A stretch of 64,000 nt of DNA from UBA3069 sp050633465 (GTDB taxonomy: Bacteria; Pseudomonadota; Alphaproteobacteria; Rhodobacterales; Rhodobacteraceae), in assembly GCA_050633465.1 (NCBI GenBank), contig JBOEGO010000004.1:62001-126000 (forward strand), given 5' to 3'. A program made the translations under genes and the position numbers. Below the pieces are notes generated by a model. It saw nothing but the letters and a program-made list of their open reading frames with translations. It had not been told where the DNA came from and did not search any database. This document shows, one piece after another, positions 7,830 to 17,979 of this stretch. Every line of letters begins with the position of its first letter. The stretch's first letter is position 1.

Positions 7830-8153
7830 TTAACTCTTGTCGCCTACATTTTCGGCAAATGCCTTTTTGAAATCGGCCTGTTTTTCGGGGCTGGCGGCGG
7901 TTTGGTTCTGCGCCTTCCAGTCGTCATAGGGCATGCCGTAATAGAGGGTGCGCGCCTCTTCTTTGCTCATGTTCAGGCCGCGTTCGTTCGCGGCCTCTTG
8001 CACCCAGCGCGACAGGCAGTTGCGGCAGAAACCGGCCATGTTCATCAGGTCGATGTTTTGCACATCGGTGCGTTTTTCCATCAGGTGGGCGCGCAGGGTG
8101 CGAAAGGCGGCTGCCTCTAGCTCGATCATGGTTTTGTCGTCGATCTGGTCCAT
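7830..8153 (-). CDS. DUF1244 family protein
   Basis: A 107-residue cytoplasmic protein of the DUF1244 family, which is common in alpha- and gammaproteobacteria and has no firm function. The core motif LMNMAGFCRNCLSRW (about residues 40-54) contains a CxxC pair, followed by YYGMPYDDWKAQ, both typical. The start at 8153 (MDQIDDKTMIELE) gives the usual length; a longer frame upstream has an unrelated N-terminus and overlaps the neighbour. It lies 38 bases downstream of the N-formylglutamate amidohydrolase-type gene on the same strand and is likely co-transcribed with it. Confidence 0.88.
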   Translation of the reverse strand: MDQIDDKTMIELEAAAFRTLRAHLMEKRTDVQNIDLMNMAGFCRNCLSRWVQEAANERGLNMSKEEARTLYYGMPYDDWKAQNQTAASPEKQADFKKAFAENVGDKS

Positions 8154-8191
8154 TTTATCCTCGCATGGGGTTGGGCAGGGGGTTGGGGCGG

Positions 8192-8953
8192 TCAGGCGGT
8201 ATGGGCGCGGGCGCGTTGCAGCATCGGGGCCAGTCGCGCGGCCCATTTCTGTTGCTGATCCTGCGTCGCAATGAGATCGTTGCGCAATTCGATCAAGGTA
8301 TTGTGGCGTTGATGCGCCAGGGCATGGCGGGCCATGCAGTCGCCGGGCAAATGGCCGGGGTAGGGTTCGTTTTCGCCCACACACAAGGTGGTGTCGCTGC
8401 TCAGAATATCCAGCAGGGCATGGGAAAGTCGCGTATCGGAGGCATATAGAATGCCGATTTCCCAAGGGCGCGGATCACGGCCCCGCAACTGGCGCGTAAA
8501 GGAATGCACCGACACGATTATGGTGTCATCGCGCCGCGCCGCCAGTTCGGCCAGCGCCGTGTGATAGGGGCGGTAACAGCGGTTCAACCGTTGCTGCAAT
8601 TCGGCATCGCCCGCGTGGCGATTGGCCGGAATGATGGTGCCGTCATAGAGCTTCATCAGCAGGGTCGGGTCGTGTTCGCCGCGATTGGGATCAATCACAA
8701 GGCGCGAAAAATTCGACAGGATCGCGGGGGCGTTCAGGGCATCGGCCAGCGCACGGGTGACACCGGCGGCACCCGGATCATAGGCGATATGGCGCTGCAT
8801 TTCCTGCGGGGGCAGGCCCAGCGTGCCGCCGTTGACGAAATCGGGCACCGTGTTGGTGGCGTGATCACAGATGATCAACCACGGGCTGTCACGGGTTTCG
8901 CCAATGATCTGGTAAGGTTCATATGTCATGTTTGTGTCGCTGTTCATGGCCAA
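8192..8953 (-). CDS. N-formylglutamate amidohydrolase family protein
   Basis: A 253-residue member of the N-formylglutamate amidohydrolase (HutG-type) family. Characteristic stretches are LIICDHATNTVPDF near the N-terminus, HIAYDPGAAGVTRALAD, VIDPNRGEHDPTLL and IIVSVHSFTRQLRGR; the His and Asp residues in these would bind the metal. The family removes N-acyl groups from glutamate-like compounds. No hut genes are present, and the N-acetylglutamate-producing dgcN-dgcA genes are next door, so a role as the deacylase of that product is an attractive inference but not shown. The start is uncertain: in-frame ATGs occur at 8953, 8947 and 8929. The divergent neighbour is pyk. Confidence 0.85.
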   Translation of the reverse strand: MAMNSDTNMTYEPYQIIGETRDSPWLIICDHATNTVPDFVNGGTLGLPPQEMQRHIAYDPGAAGVTRALADALNAPAILSNFSRLVIDPNRGEHDPTLLMKLYDGTIIPANRHAGDAELQQRLNRCYRPYHTALAELAARRDDTIIVSVHSFTRQLRGRDPRPWEIGILYASDTRLSHALLDILSSDTTLCVGENEPYPGHLPGDCMARHALAHQRHNTLIELRNDLIATQDQQQKWAARLAPMLQRARAHTA

Positions 8954-9008
8954 TATTTACGGCAGCCGCGACAGGAAGGGAATTGGTCTTTCCCATTAAC
9001 CATGTGTA

Positions 9009-9022
9009 GGTTAGCGGTAACC
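9009..9022. promoter_or_regulatory. LacI-family-type operator upstream of pyk
   Basis: GGTTAGCGGTAACC is a 14-base imperfect palindrome with a central CG, the usual look of a LacI-family site, 48 bases upstream of the pyk start. CceR, a LacI-family regulator of central carbon genes in Rhodobacter, is a candidate binder; this is inference. Confidence 0.4.
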
Positions 9023-9070
9023 AATATGGCGGCAGGGCAGTTTGCCGCAAAAGACAGGGACGACAGGAAT

Positions 9071-10516
<1,446 letters not shown>

Positions 10517-10556
10517 ACTGCACCCTTAATAATAAGTCATTGAGAGTGCAGTCGTT

Positions 10557-10781
10557 ATGGACGCAGATTTTATCCTTGTTGTGGGGCTGGTTTTGGCGGT
10601 GTTTTCGATTCCGTCGATTGTGTCGGCTTTCTCCGACAACCGTGCGCCGCGCGTGGCGGCAATCGTGTTGCTGATCGGTGGCGGGCTGTCCGTTTATGCC
10701 ATCAGCAACAAACCGGGCGGCTATACATTGGCGGAAATCCCCAATGTGTTCGTGCAGGTGGTGGGGCGCTATGTGAACTGA
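10557..10781 (+). CDS. Small two-helix membrane protein, unknown function
   Basis: A 74-residue protein with two hydrophobic segments, roughly residues 5-25 (FILVVGLVLAVFSIPSIVSA) and 32-50 (VAAIVLLIGGGLSVYAIS), and a short C-terminal tail. It lies 40 bases downstream of pyk in the same direction, with AGAGTGCAGTC before the ATG as a weak ribosome site. I recall similar short uncharacterised proteins in Rhodobacteraceae next to pyk. No function can be assigned. The base composition and codon use match the neighbours, which supports a real gene. Confidence 0.7.
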   Translation: MDADFILVVGLVLAVFSIPSIVSAFSDNRAPRVAAIVLLIGGGLSVYAISNKPGGYTLAEIPNVFVQVVGRYVN

Positions 10782-10827
10782 GCCTTGCGGGGTTGGGGGA
10801 AACCCGGATTTTGCCGCAGATTCACGC

Positions 10828-10856
10828 TTGCAATGCGGGCCGCGCCCTTCTATACG
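10828..10856 (+). promoter_or_regulatory. Sigma-70-type promoter of rpmI-rplT
   Basis: TTGCAA at 10828-10833, 17 bases, then TATACG at 10851-10856. It predicts a leader of about 70 bases before rpmI. Confidence 0.5.
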
Positions 10857-10934
10857 GCGCCTCTGTCTGCGTGACCGGCCAAAGTGGCATGCCGAGTCGC
10901 GCATAATACCGACCCAAAGATAGAGGAGACGGAA

Positions 10935-11135
10935 ATGCCCAAGATGAAGACCAAGTCGAGCGCCAAAAAGCGCTTTAAGGTGACTGCGACCGGTAAGGTC
11001 ATGGCAGGTCAGGCCGGCAAACAGCACGGTATGATCAAGCGCACCAAAAAATTCATCCGTGACGCGCGTGGCACATCCGCGCTGTCCGCCCCCGATGCGA
11101 AGATCGTCAAGGGCTTTATGCCCTACGACCGCTGA
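10935..11135 (+). CDS. rpmI: 50S ribosomal protein L35
   Basis: A 66-residue, strongly basic protein with the L35 signature MPKMKTKSSAKKRFKVTATG at the N-terminus and GKQHGMIKRTKKFIRD in the middle. L35 is a late-binding protein of the large ribosomal subunit. The ATG at 10935 follows AGAGGAGACGGAA, a strong ribosome site. rplT follows 23 bases downstream in the usual order. infC, which precedes rpmI in many bacteria, is not here, as is common in alphaproteobacteria. Confidence 0.97.
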   Translation: MPKMKTKSSAKKRFKVTATGKVMAGQAGKQHGMIKRTKKFIRDARGTSALSAPDAKIVKGFMPYDR

Positions 11136-11158
11136 TCCAAACCTAGAGGAGATAGCAT

Positions 11159-11521
11159 ATGTCCCGCGTCAAAGGTGGTACCGTAACCCACGCCCGTCAC
11201 AAAAAGGTAATCAAAGCAGCCAAAGGTTATTATGGCCGCCGCAAGAATACCTTTAAGGTTGCCCGTCAGGCCGTTGATAAGGCCAATCAATACGCGACAC
11301 GCGACCGTCATAACCGCAAGCGCAATTTCCGTGCGCTGTGGATCCAGCGGATCAACGCAGCCGTGCGCGCCCATGACGAGGCGCTGACCTATTCGCGCTT
11401 TATCAATGGTTTGAACCTGGCCGGTATCGAAGTGGACCGCAAAGTGTTGGCCGATCTGGCCGTTCACGAGCCCGAAGCGTTCACTGCGATCGTTGAAAAA
11501 GCACAGGCCGCGCTGGCGTAA
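11159..11521 (+). CDS. rplT: 50S ribosomal protein L20
   Basis: A 120-residue basic protein of the usual L20 length. It starts MSRVKGGTVTHARHKKVIK and contains AKGYYGRRKNTFKVA and FRALWIQRINAAVR, all conserved L20 stretches. L20 binds 23S rRNA early in assembly of the large subunit and, in Escherichia coli, represses its own operon by binding the leader RNA. The ATG at 11159 is preceded by AGAGGAGATAGCAT. It ends the rpmI-rplT transcript, with a terminator 23 bases beyond its stop. Confidence 0.98.
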   Translation: MSRVKGGTVTHARHKKVIKAAKGYYGRRKNTFKVARQAVDKANQYATRDRHNRKRNFRALWIQRINAAVRAHDEALTYSRFINGLNLAGIEVDRKVLADLAVHEPEAFTAIVEKAQAALA

Positions 11522-11543
11522 GCCAACCGGAATGTTGAAATAA

Positions 11544-11579
11544 AAGGCCGCGCCTCCTTGAGTGGGGGCGCGGCTTTTT
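11544..11579 (+). terminator. Rho-independent terminator after rplT
   Basis: GCCGCGCC and GGGCGCGGC form a GC-rich stem after AAAAG and before TTTTT, immediately downstream of rplT. Confidence 0.88.
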
Positions 11580-11691
11580 CCGTTTTGAACCTGCGTTATT
11601 GGTCGTTATTGGCCGGTAGCAGACAGAGTAAAGCAGCGGGACGGTTTCAGCCCGGCCACTTCAGCCCCGCCACCATGTTTGATGACTTTTT

Positions 11692-12612
11692 CTAGTTCGC
11701 TTGCGTGATGACAAATTCCACGCGGCGGTCGACCACATCCCAATGCGGGCAGATTTCGTCTTTGTGGTCCTGCATATGGGACATGACGGTAAACGCCTTA
11801 TCGGAAAAGCCGCCGGATTTGATGGTGCGCAACACGGTATTGGCGCGTTTCCAGCTAAGGGCCAGATTGACAGCCGGATCGCCGATCGGGTCGGTGAAAC
11901 CTTCGATTTTTATGCGGGCCTCGGGGCATTTTTGCGCCAGTGACGCGATCAGGAACGCCGCCTCGCGCGAGCGTTTGTCCAGTTCGGACGAGGAAGAATT
12001 GAAATAGATCGTGGTGCGGTCGGCCACGGTGGCGATTTCATTCACGCAGGCCGACCTGTTGGGGTCGGGCGCGGGCATCATCATCATGTGGGCGTGGTTG
12101 CCGGTCTCTGCGGCGGCATGTTCTGCGTGTTCACCGTGGGCGGCGTGTTCGGCTGCGGTTTCATCCGCGTGTTCGGATGTGGGCGACACATCAATCGGCT
12201 GTCCGGTGATGGCGGCGCGCGCTGCGGCGGTTTCGGCGGCCAGCGTATCGGATGCGGCGGGCTGTGCCTGTGTCAGGTCACGCCCTGTCGACATGTCCAT
12301 CTGCATTGCGGCCAGTTGCACGGGGGGGTGGTCCGATCCGGGGCGCAATTGCGGGCGGATCAGGGCGCGGGGGTCGATCAGTTTGACGGCTTTGGCCGGG
12401 GCGGGCACGCGGGTAGGCCCGTCGGGATTGAGGCTGGCATTGGCCACGATATCGCCCAGTAAATCCACGGTGTTGCGGGTTGCTGTGCTATTGTCGGATT
12501 GCGTGGTTTCGGCCACCAGAACCAGCGGCATCGTGGTGTTGGGCCTGTCAATCGGGGTGGTCCCCGCCGTCACAGCCGCGAAAATGCCCATCGGCACAGA
12601 AAAAGAAATCAT
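11692..12612 (-). CDS. OmpA-family protein with histidine-rich linker
   Basis: A 306-residue protein. Residues about 195-304 form an OmpA/MotB-type peptidoglycan-binding domain, seen in IYFNSSSSELDKRSREAAF, IKIEGFTDPIGDP and LALSWKRANTVLRTI. The N-terminal 145 residues are low in recognisable features; a weak hydrophobic start (MISFSVPMGIFAAVTAG) might be a signal peptide. Between them lies a linker with seven histidines at 148, 156, 159, 162, 165, 173 and 175, followed by four methionines, which looks able to bind transition metals. It is divergent from pheS. The exact role is unknown; an envelope protein anchored to the wall is the best guess. Confidence 0.75.
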   Translation of the reverse strand: MISFSVPMGIFAAVTAGTTPIDRPNTTMPLVLVAETTQSDNSTATRNTVDLLGDIVANASLNPDGPTRVPAPAKAVKLIDPRALIRPQLRPGSDHPPVQLAAMQMDMSTGRDLTQAQPAASDTLAAETAAARAAITGQPIDVSPTSEHADETAAEHAAHGEHAEHAAAETGNHAHMMMMPAPDPNRSACVNEIATVADRTTIYFNSSSSELDKRSREAAFLIASLAQKCPEARIKIEGFTDPIGDPAVNLALSWKRANTVLRTIKSGGFSDKAFTVMSHMQDHKDEICPHWDVVDRRVEFVITQAN

Positions 12613-12865
12613 ATTTTACCCCCAGAACCGCCAGATGAATGTTTGGCGGGTTTTGCACCTATATATACGCAACGGCAGGTGCGAATTGACTACATTTAGG
12701 GTTTATCATGATTCTCTTTGGAACGCTAACCCTAGGTCACTCTATCCACAGGCTTTCCACAGGAAATGTGATGTTTCGCAGCAGTTTTTCCCCCTAACGC
12801 CTGCAATGCTTGCGATTCTGGCATCCATTGGATAGGGGAATGCAAGCCCAAGCGGAGTGCGAAAA

Positions 12866-13938
<1,073 letters not shown>

Positions 13939-13939
<1 letters not shown>

Positions 13940-14505
13940 TGGATTTGTTGATCCAAGCGTGGGAAAAACTCGCGCCAATCCATACCATTGTCTACTCGGT
14001 TTTAATCTCCCTTTTTACCGCGTTTCTGCTTTGGCTTTTCAGAGCCAAGGTGAAGCTTGTTTGGGGGTCGACCAGCTCAAATTACCACCGATTTAAGATC
14101 ACAGAAGGCGGCAACCAAATCGCAATCTGGACAGAGAAGTTCTATGTCCAGAATAGCGGGCGCAAACCAGCTGAGAAGGTTGAATTGGTGTTTAGTAGCC
14201 TGCTTACCAGCTACAATTTGTGGCCGCCTAGAGAGCATACGTCGAAGCTACTAGAGAACGGAAATTTTATCATTTCCATCCCTTCGATTGCGCCCCGAGA
14301 AACAGTAATTGTCGACATGATCGACATAGAAAATAGGAAGCCGACACTGCTTTCTGTAAACTGTCCCAGCGCCCTATCGAAACCCGTCGCGTTCTATGCG
14401 AACCGGCAGTATGGTCCGGTTGTAAACGCGCTAGTCGCATACTTAATGCTAGCTGGTTTTATAGCAACGATAAACGTAGCCCTACGCTTGCTTGTAGCGG
14501 AGTAA
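13939..14505 (+). CDS. Unknown two-helix membrane protein inserted between pheS and pheT
   Basis: I do not recognise this 188-residue protein. Hydrophobic segments lie near residues 15-37 (HTIVYSVLISLFTAFLLWLF) and 158-182 (VNALVAYLMLAGFIATINVA), flanking a beta-rich middle with FYVQNSGRKPAEKVELVFSS and ISIPSIAPRETVIVDM, which resembles an extracytoplasmic or cytoplasmic beta-sandwich. The ATG overlaps the pheS stop and the GGAG for pheT lies inside its last codons, so it is translationally tied to both. The sequence is visibly more AT-rich than its neighbours, with codons such as CTA, TTA and AGA, suggesting later acquisition. No function is proposed. Confidence 0.8.
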
Positions 14506-14510
14506 AATAA

Positions 14511-16922
14511 ATGAAATTCACCCTCTCCTGGCTGAAAGAACACCTCGACACCACGGCCTCGGTCGATGAGATTTGCGAGACCCTGACCGATTTGGGGTTA
14601 GAGGTCGAAGGCGTGGAAAACCCTGCTGCCAAGCTGTCGGGGTTCACTCTGGCCAAGGTCAAAGAGGCCAGCCAGCACCCCGATGCGGACCGGCTGCGCG
14701 TCTGCGTGGTGGAAACCGACGAGGGCGACAAGCAGATCGTTTGCGGCGCGCCGAATGCGCGGGCGGGCATCACCGTGGTGCTGTGCAAGCCGGGCGATTA
14801 TGTGCCGGGCATTGATGTCACGCTAAGCGTGGGCAACATTCGCGGCGTGGAAAGCCACGGCATGATGGCATCGGAACGCGAATTGGAGCTGTCCGAAGAA
14901 CACGACGGCATCATCGAATTGCCCAGCGGCGAAGTGGGGCAATTGTTCGTCGACTGGCTGGCCGAAAACGACCCCGCCAAGGTGGACACGGTGATCGAAA
15001 TCGCCATCACACCGAACCGCCCCGATGCGCTGGGCGTGCGCGGGATCGCGCTGGATCTGGCGGCGCGGGGTCTGGGCGTGATGAAACCCGCCAAGACGGC
15101 GCAGATTGACGGCAAGGGCGCCTGCCCCGTCACCGTGACCATCGCCAGGGATGCTGCCACGGACGGCTGCGAGGTGTTCGCGGGCCGTCTGATCAAGGGC
15201 GTGAAAAACGGCCCCTCGCCGGAATGGCTGCAAACGCGTTTGCGGGCGATTGGCTTGCGCCCCATTTCGGCGCTGGTGGATGTGACGAATTTCTTCACCT
15301 ATGACCGCAACCGCCCCCTGCATGTGTTTGACGCGGGCAAGGTGGCGGGCGGGTTGACCATTCACCGCACCAAGGGCGGCGAGACCATGGTAGGGCTGGA
15401 TGAAAAGGAACATACCTTTGCCCCCGGCATGGTGGTGATTTCCGATGACAACGGCGTGGAATCCGTGGGCGGTATCATGGGCGGTCTGGCGACGGGCTGC
15501 ACCGGGGAAACCACCGATGTGTTCCTTGAAGCCGCCGTGTGGGACCGTATCCAGATCGCGATGACGGGACGGGGTTTGAAAATCAATTCCGATGCGCGCT
15601 ATCGCAATGAACGCGGCATTGACCCGGCATATAACATGCAGGCGCTGGACGATGCGACGGCGATGATCATGGAGCTGTGCGGCGGGGAACCATCTGACGC
15701 GGTGGTCGCCGGTGCCGTGCCGGATGTCAGCCGCGCCTACAGGCTGGATGCGGCGCGGGTGGTTTCGCTGGTCGGGATGGACATCCCCGAAACGGAGCAG
15801 CGCCGCACGCTGGAGGCCTTGGGCTTCCGGCTTGAGGGGGATATGGCATGGGTGCCAAGCTGGCGGCCCGATGTGTTGGGCGAGGCCGATCTGGTCGAGG
15901 AAGTGGCGCGGATTGCATCGCTGACCAAGCTGGTGGGCAAGCCGCTGCCGCGTGCCCATGCGGGTGTGCCGAAACCGATCCTGACGGTGCAGCAACGGCG
16001 CGAACAGATTGCGCGGCGCACCACAGCGATGCTGGGATATAATGAATGCGTCAGCTATTCCTTCATTGATCAGACCAGCGCGGCGCTGTTTGGTGGCGGC
16101 ACGGATGCGACCATGGTGGCCAACCCGATTTCATCGGAAATGAGCCATATGCGGCCCAACCTTCTGGCGGGTCTGTTGCAGGCCGCAGCGCGCAATCAGG
16201 CGCGTGGTTTTGCCGATCTGGCCCTGTTCGAGGTCGGCTCCGTGTTCAGCGGTGGCGAACCGGGCGAACAATCGGTGCAGGTCGCTGGCCTGTTGATCGG
16301 GCGCACGGGGCCAAAGGACGTGCATGGCGCATCGCGCGCGGTTGATCTGTTTGACGCCAAGGCCGACGCCGAGGCGGTTCTGTCCGCCATCGGTGCGCCC
16401 GCCAAAACGCAGGTGTTCCGCAATGGCGAAGCATGGTGGCATCCGGGTCGCCACGGGCAGGTCTGTCTGGGCCCGAAAAAGGTGCTGGCCACATTCGGCG
16501 AGGTCCACCCCAAGGTGCTGGAGGCAATGAATGTGAAAGGTCCCGCAGTGGCATTCACCATCGCCCCCGCCCAGGTGCCCGAACCGAAAAAGAAAACCGC
16601 AACCCGCCCCGCATTGGTCGCCAGCGACCTGCAAGCGGTGGAGCGCGATTTCGCATTCGTGGTGGACAGCACAGTCGAGGCCCTGACCCTGATCAACGCC
16701 GCCGCCGGTGCCGATAAGGCGCTGATCGACGGGGTGCGGGTGTTTGACGAATTCAAAGGCGACAATGCCGAAGCCCAGATGGGCGCGGGCAAGAAATCCA
16801 TCGCTGTGACGGTGCGCCTGCAACCCGTGGACAAGACCCTGAAGGACGAGGACATCGAAGCGGTGTCGAAAAAGATCGTCGAAAAGGTTGCCAAGGCCAC
16901 AGGTGGTACATTGCGCGGATAA
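14511..16922 (+). CDS. pheT: Phenylalanine-tRNA ligase beta subunit
   Basis: An 803-residue PheT, the usual length. Domains in order are the EMAP-like tRNA-binding domain (about 39-150, with GFTLAKVKEASQHPDADRL and VCGAPNARAG), the B3/B4 editing domain (about 215-390, with NERGIDPAYNM), the B5 domain, the catalytic-like core (LGYNECVSYSFIDQTSA) and the C-terminal FDX-ACB domain (about 705-803, AVERDFAFVVDSTVEALT). It pairs with PheS to charge tRNA-Phe and to edit mischarged tyrosine. The ATG at 14511 follows GGAGTAAAATAA. It is separated from pheS by the unknown membrane-protein gene and followed by composite repeats. Confidence 0.97.
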   Translation: MKFTLSWLKEHLDTTASVDEICETLTDLGLEVEGVENPAAKLSGFTLAKVKEASQHPDADRLRVCVVETDEGDKQIVCGAPNARAGITVVLCKPGDYVPGIDVTLSVGNIRGVESHGMMASERELELSEEHDGIIELPSGEVGQLFVDWLAENDPAKVDTVIEIAITPNRPDALGVRGIALDLAARGLGVMKPAKTAQIDGKGACPVTVTIARDAATDGCEVFAGRLIKGVKNGPSPEWLQTRLRAIGLRPISALVDVTNFFTYDRNRPLHVFDAGKVAGGLTIHRTKGGETMVGLDEKEHTFAPGMVVISDDNGVESVGGIMGGLATGCTGETTDVFLEAAVWDRIQIAMTGRGLKINSDARYRNERGIDPAYNMQALDDATAMIMELCGGEPSDAVVAGAVPDVSRAYRLDAARVVSLVGMDIPETEQRRTLEALGFRLEGDMAWVPSWRPDVLGEADLVEEVARIASLTKLVGKPLPRAHAGVPKPILTVQQRREQIARRTTAMLGYNECVSYSFIDQTSAALFGGGTDATMVANPISSEMSHMRPNLLAGLLQAAARNQARGFADLALFEVGSVFSGGEPGEQSVQVAGLLIGRTGPKDVHGASRAVDLFDAKADAEAVLSAIGAPAKTQVFRNGEAWWHPGRHGQVCLGPKKVLATFGEVHPKVLEAMNVKGPAVAFTIAPAQVPEPKKKTATRPALVASDLQAVERDFAFVVDSTVEALTLINAAAGADKALIDGVRVFDEFKGDNAEAQMGAGKKSIAVTVRLQPVDKTLKDEDIEAVSKKIVEKVAKATGGTLRG

Positions 16923-16934
16923 GATGAGAGACGG

Positions 16935-17007
16935 AGGGGGCTTGCCCCCTTTGGCTGTTTGTAAACAAACAGCCATTCACCCCCAGAGTATTTTAACCAA
17001 GAAAAAA
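16935..17007 (+). repeat. Composite intergenic repeat, type A (full form, copy 1)
   Basis: Three parts in order: hairpin AGGGGG-CTTG-CCCCCT (16935-16950, approximately); a palindrome with arms GGCTGTTTGT and ACAAACAGCC and a two-base centre (16953-16974); then ATTCACCCCCAGAGTATT, TTAACCAAGAAAAA to 17007. The same order is seen at 39188-39254 and, inverted, at 17044-17119, with a different middle palindrome each time. Confidence 0.85.
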
Positions 17008-17020
17008 TATCGCGACTCTC

Positions 17021-17049
17021 GCCGCCCTTGAAACTCGGGGCGGCTTTTT
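17021..17049 (+). terminator. Rho-independent terminator after pheT
   Basis: GCCGCCC (17021-17027) pairs with GGGCGGC (17038-17044), followed by TTTTT. The T-run is the end of the inverted repeat copy at 17044-17119, so the repeat supplies part of the terminator. Confidence 0.75.
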
Positions 17050-17119
17050 CTTGGTCGAAATACTCCGGGGGTGAGATTGAAAGGGCGTCGCCCTTTTGAT
17101 CGAGGGGGCTGGCCCCCTT
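17044..17119 (-). repeat. Composite intergenic repeat, type A (full form, copy 2, inverted)
   Basis: Read on the minus strand: AGGGGGCCAGCCCCCT hairpin, the palindrome AAAGGGC-GAC-GCCCTTT, then TCACCCCCGGAGTATTTC and GACCAAGAAAAA. It faces copy 1, so about 29 bases of each copy can pair across the terminator between pheT and the convergent GST gene. Confidence 0.85.
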
Positions 17120-17130
17120 ACGCCCGTTGA

Positions 17131-17829
17131 TCAGCCTCGCGGCGGGATGTTTTTGCCCCTTTGCACAGCGGGGCGGGCATAAAACCGTTCGACCCATGCG
17201 ACGACATGCGGGTGATCGGCCCAGCCGACCACATCGCGCGCACCGTAAAAATCCAGTGCGTTCAGCCATGGACATAATGCGATATCGGCGATGGAATAAT
17301 CACCCGCGATCCAGTCGCGGCCGTCCGCCATCACGCCCTCTAGCACGGCAAGCAGGCGCTTTGCCTCGGCGATATAGCGTTCGCGGGGCAGGGGATCGGT
17401 GACCTTGGCCCCCGCAAATTTGTAGAAAAACCCAAGCTGCCCCAGCATCGGCCCCACGCCGCCCATCTGGAACATCAGCCATTGGATGACCTCGGCCCGT
17501 TTGGCGGGGTCAGCGGGCAGCAGTTTGCCCGATTTTTCCGCCAGATAGATCAGGATCGCACCGGATTCGAACAGGCCGATCGGGCCGGAAGGGCCATTGG
17601 GGTCAATGATGGCGGGGATTTTGTTATTGGGGTTCAGTGACAGGAATTCGGGGCTTTTGACATCGGCGTCCGACAGGGTGACGGTATGGGCCTCGTAGGG
17701 GATGCCGACCTCCTCGAGCATGATCGAGGCCTTGACCCCGTTGGGCGTGGGGAAGGAGTAGAGCTGTAATCTGGTCGGGTCGCTGGCGGGCCACTTGCGC
17801 GCTATCGGGAAATCATCGGGGAATGTCAT
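17131..17829 (-). CDS. Glutathione S-transferase family protein (YfcG/YghU type)
   Basis: A 232-residue protein with an N-terminal thioredoxin-like domain (LQLYSFPTPNGVKASIMLEE, then NPNNKIPAIIDPNG and LFESGAILIYLAEKSG) and a C-terminal helical domain (about residues 110-232). The TPNG motif and the ESGAI stretch that binds glutathione are typical of the YfcG/YghU (Nu-class) disulfide-reductase branch. The start MTFPDDFPIARKWP at 17829 is preserved here because GAAAGGAACCGCG precedes it; a longer frame to 17895 lacks homology. It is monocistronic, convergent with pheT and divergent from mscL. Substrate is unknown. Confidence 0.88.
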   Translation of the reverse strand: MTFPDDFPIARKWPASDPTRLQLYSFPTPNGVKASIMLEEVGIPYEAHTVTLSDADVKSPEFLSLNPNNKIPAIIDPNGPSGPIGLFESGAILIYLAEKSGKLLPADPAKRAEVIQWLMFQMGGVGPMLGQLGFFYKFAGAKVTDPLPRERYIAEAKRLLAVLEGVMADGRDWIAGDYSIADIALCPWLNALDFYGARDVVGWADHPHVVAWVERFYARPAVQRGKNIPPRG

Positions 17830-17979
17830 CGCGGTTCCTTTCACTGTCATCCGAGGGAAAGGTAGCGCTGCTTTCCCCTTAAAACCATTAACCATTCTGT
17901 GCGTAAAGGTGTTAACCTATGTGTGCGAACCGGCGAAGCGGGCCAAAGCACCCGCTCGTCACAGGAAAAAGGGACAAGA

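Noticed and set aside
8504..9070. Long N-terminal extension of the pyruvate kinase frame.
   Set aside because: It overlaps the amidohydrolase gene on the other strand and lacks homology; the real start is at 9071.
12738..12763. Two DnaA-box-like words (CTATCCACA and TTTCCACAG) before pheS.
   Set aside because: Only two imperfect copies, with no AT-rich unwinding region and no replication genes beside them, so an origin is not supported.
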